Source: Acidobacteriota bacterium
GTDB lineage: Bacteria; Acidobacteriota; Vicinamibacteria; Vicinamibacterales; JAHECP01
Assembly (NCBI GenBank): GCA_024641665.1
Contig: JAHECP010000022.1
Span: forward strand, 1 to 51,307
Reading direction: 5' to 3'
DNA length: 51,307 nucleotides
Shown here: in pieces, positions 51,241-51,307 of the stretch
How positions within the stretch are numbered: the stretch's first letter is position 1
How the letters are laid out: every line of letters begins with the position of its first letter
Notes under the pieces: generated by a model
What the model was told of the DNA's origin: nothing
Databases searched by the model: none
The model's input: only the letters and a program-made list of their open reading frames with translations
Made by a program: the position numbers and the translations under genes

Positions 51241-51307
51241 ATGCGCAGGGTCCTCCTCTTCTCGGCTACCACCGGCTACCAGGTCCGCGCCTTCGGCGAG
51301 GCGGCGG
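51241..51307 (+). CDS. Start of a probable ATP-grasp protein, cut by the window edge
   Basis: Only 22 codons are visible, beginning MRRVLLFSATTGYQVRAFGE. The start LLFSATTGYQ.RAF resembles the pre-ATP-grasp strand and loop of ATP-grasp enzymes I recall beside such radical SAM genes. The assignment rests on this short stretch. It is 99 bases downstream of the selenoprotein gene on the same strand, probably the same operon. Confidence 0.45.
   Translation, partial: MRRVLLFSATTGYQVRAFGEAA

Overview
This is a GC-rich bacterial chromosome window that most resembles Acidobacteriota, probably a Vicinamibacteria-like lineage. The evidence is three ADOP-type (duplicated orphan) MacB/FtsX permeases, one with its PadR regulator, PD40/TPR and CRTAC-type exported proteins, several exported peptidases, and many short intergenic repeat arrays. 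Taxonomy is inferred from gene content only. No rRNA, tRNA, CRISPR array or prophage was seen.

Layout. 1-5.7 kb: an ADOP permease cut by the edge, an AraC/O6-methylguanine methyltransferase fusion, and a PadR-ADOP operon. 6-17 kb: cytochrome c, a CPA1 antiporter, a three-gene exported operon (TIGR04076, CRTAC-type, class C beta-lactamase fold), UppP, and a translationally coupled pair of M14 carboxypeptidase paralogues, one of which has lost its zinc site. 17-21 kb: two overlapping genes for large exported proteins of unknown function. 20.9-26.6 kb: an RND efflux operon (adaptor, HAE1 pump, TolC) with a recognisable promoter. 26.9-30.6 kb: a TPR/PD40 protein with lower-GC codon use, followed by an ADOP permease. 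30.9-38.1 kb: DUF72, a YheT-like hydrolase, a YfcC-type carrier, an S9 peptidase, two small inverted-repeat elements, and an MBL-fold hydrolase. 38.3-46.6 kb: an accessory stretch of small enzymes (PNPOx fusion, three DinB-fold proteins, SRPBCC-methyltransferase fusion, GNAT) and small exported proteins, including a truncated duplicate. 46.6-49.7 kb: YvcK, a stand-alone LigD-type 3'-phosphoesterase, and a POT peptide transporter. 50-51.3 kb: a radical SAM/B12-type gene ending in a Cys-Sec-Ala-Glu-Pro tail, then the start of a probable ATP-grasp gene.

Two things stand out. First, the radical SAM gene carries an in-frame TGA that reads as selenocysteine in a C-U-A-E-P tail, with a well-placed bacterial SECIS hairpin. 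The same gene has an out-of-frame internal deletion, so it is either newly broken or misassembled. Second, the intergenic regions hold composite repeat elements with a shared plan: a tandem array, a core containing the word CAGCGTGACA (or its complement), then a second array in inverted orientation. Two copies 23 kb apart share a 31-bp core with one mismatch, in opposite orientation, and two other loci follow the same plan with different array words. Some arrays supply C-terminal codons of neighbouring genes or sit in divergent promoter regions. I know of no description of this class, but I could not search.
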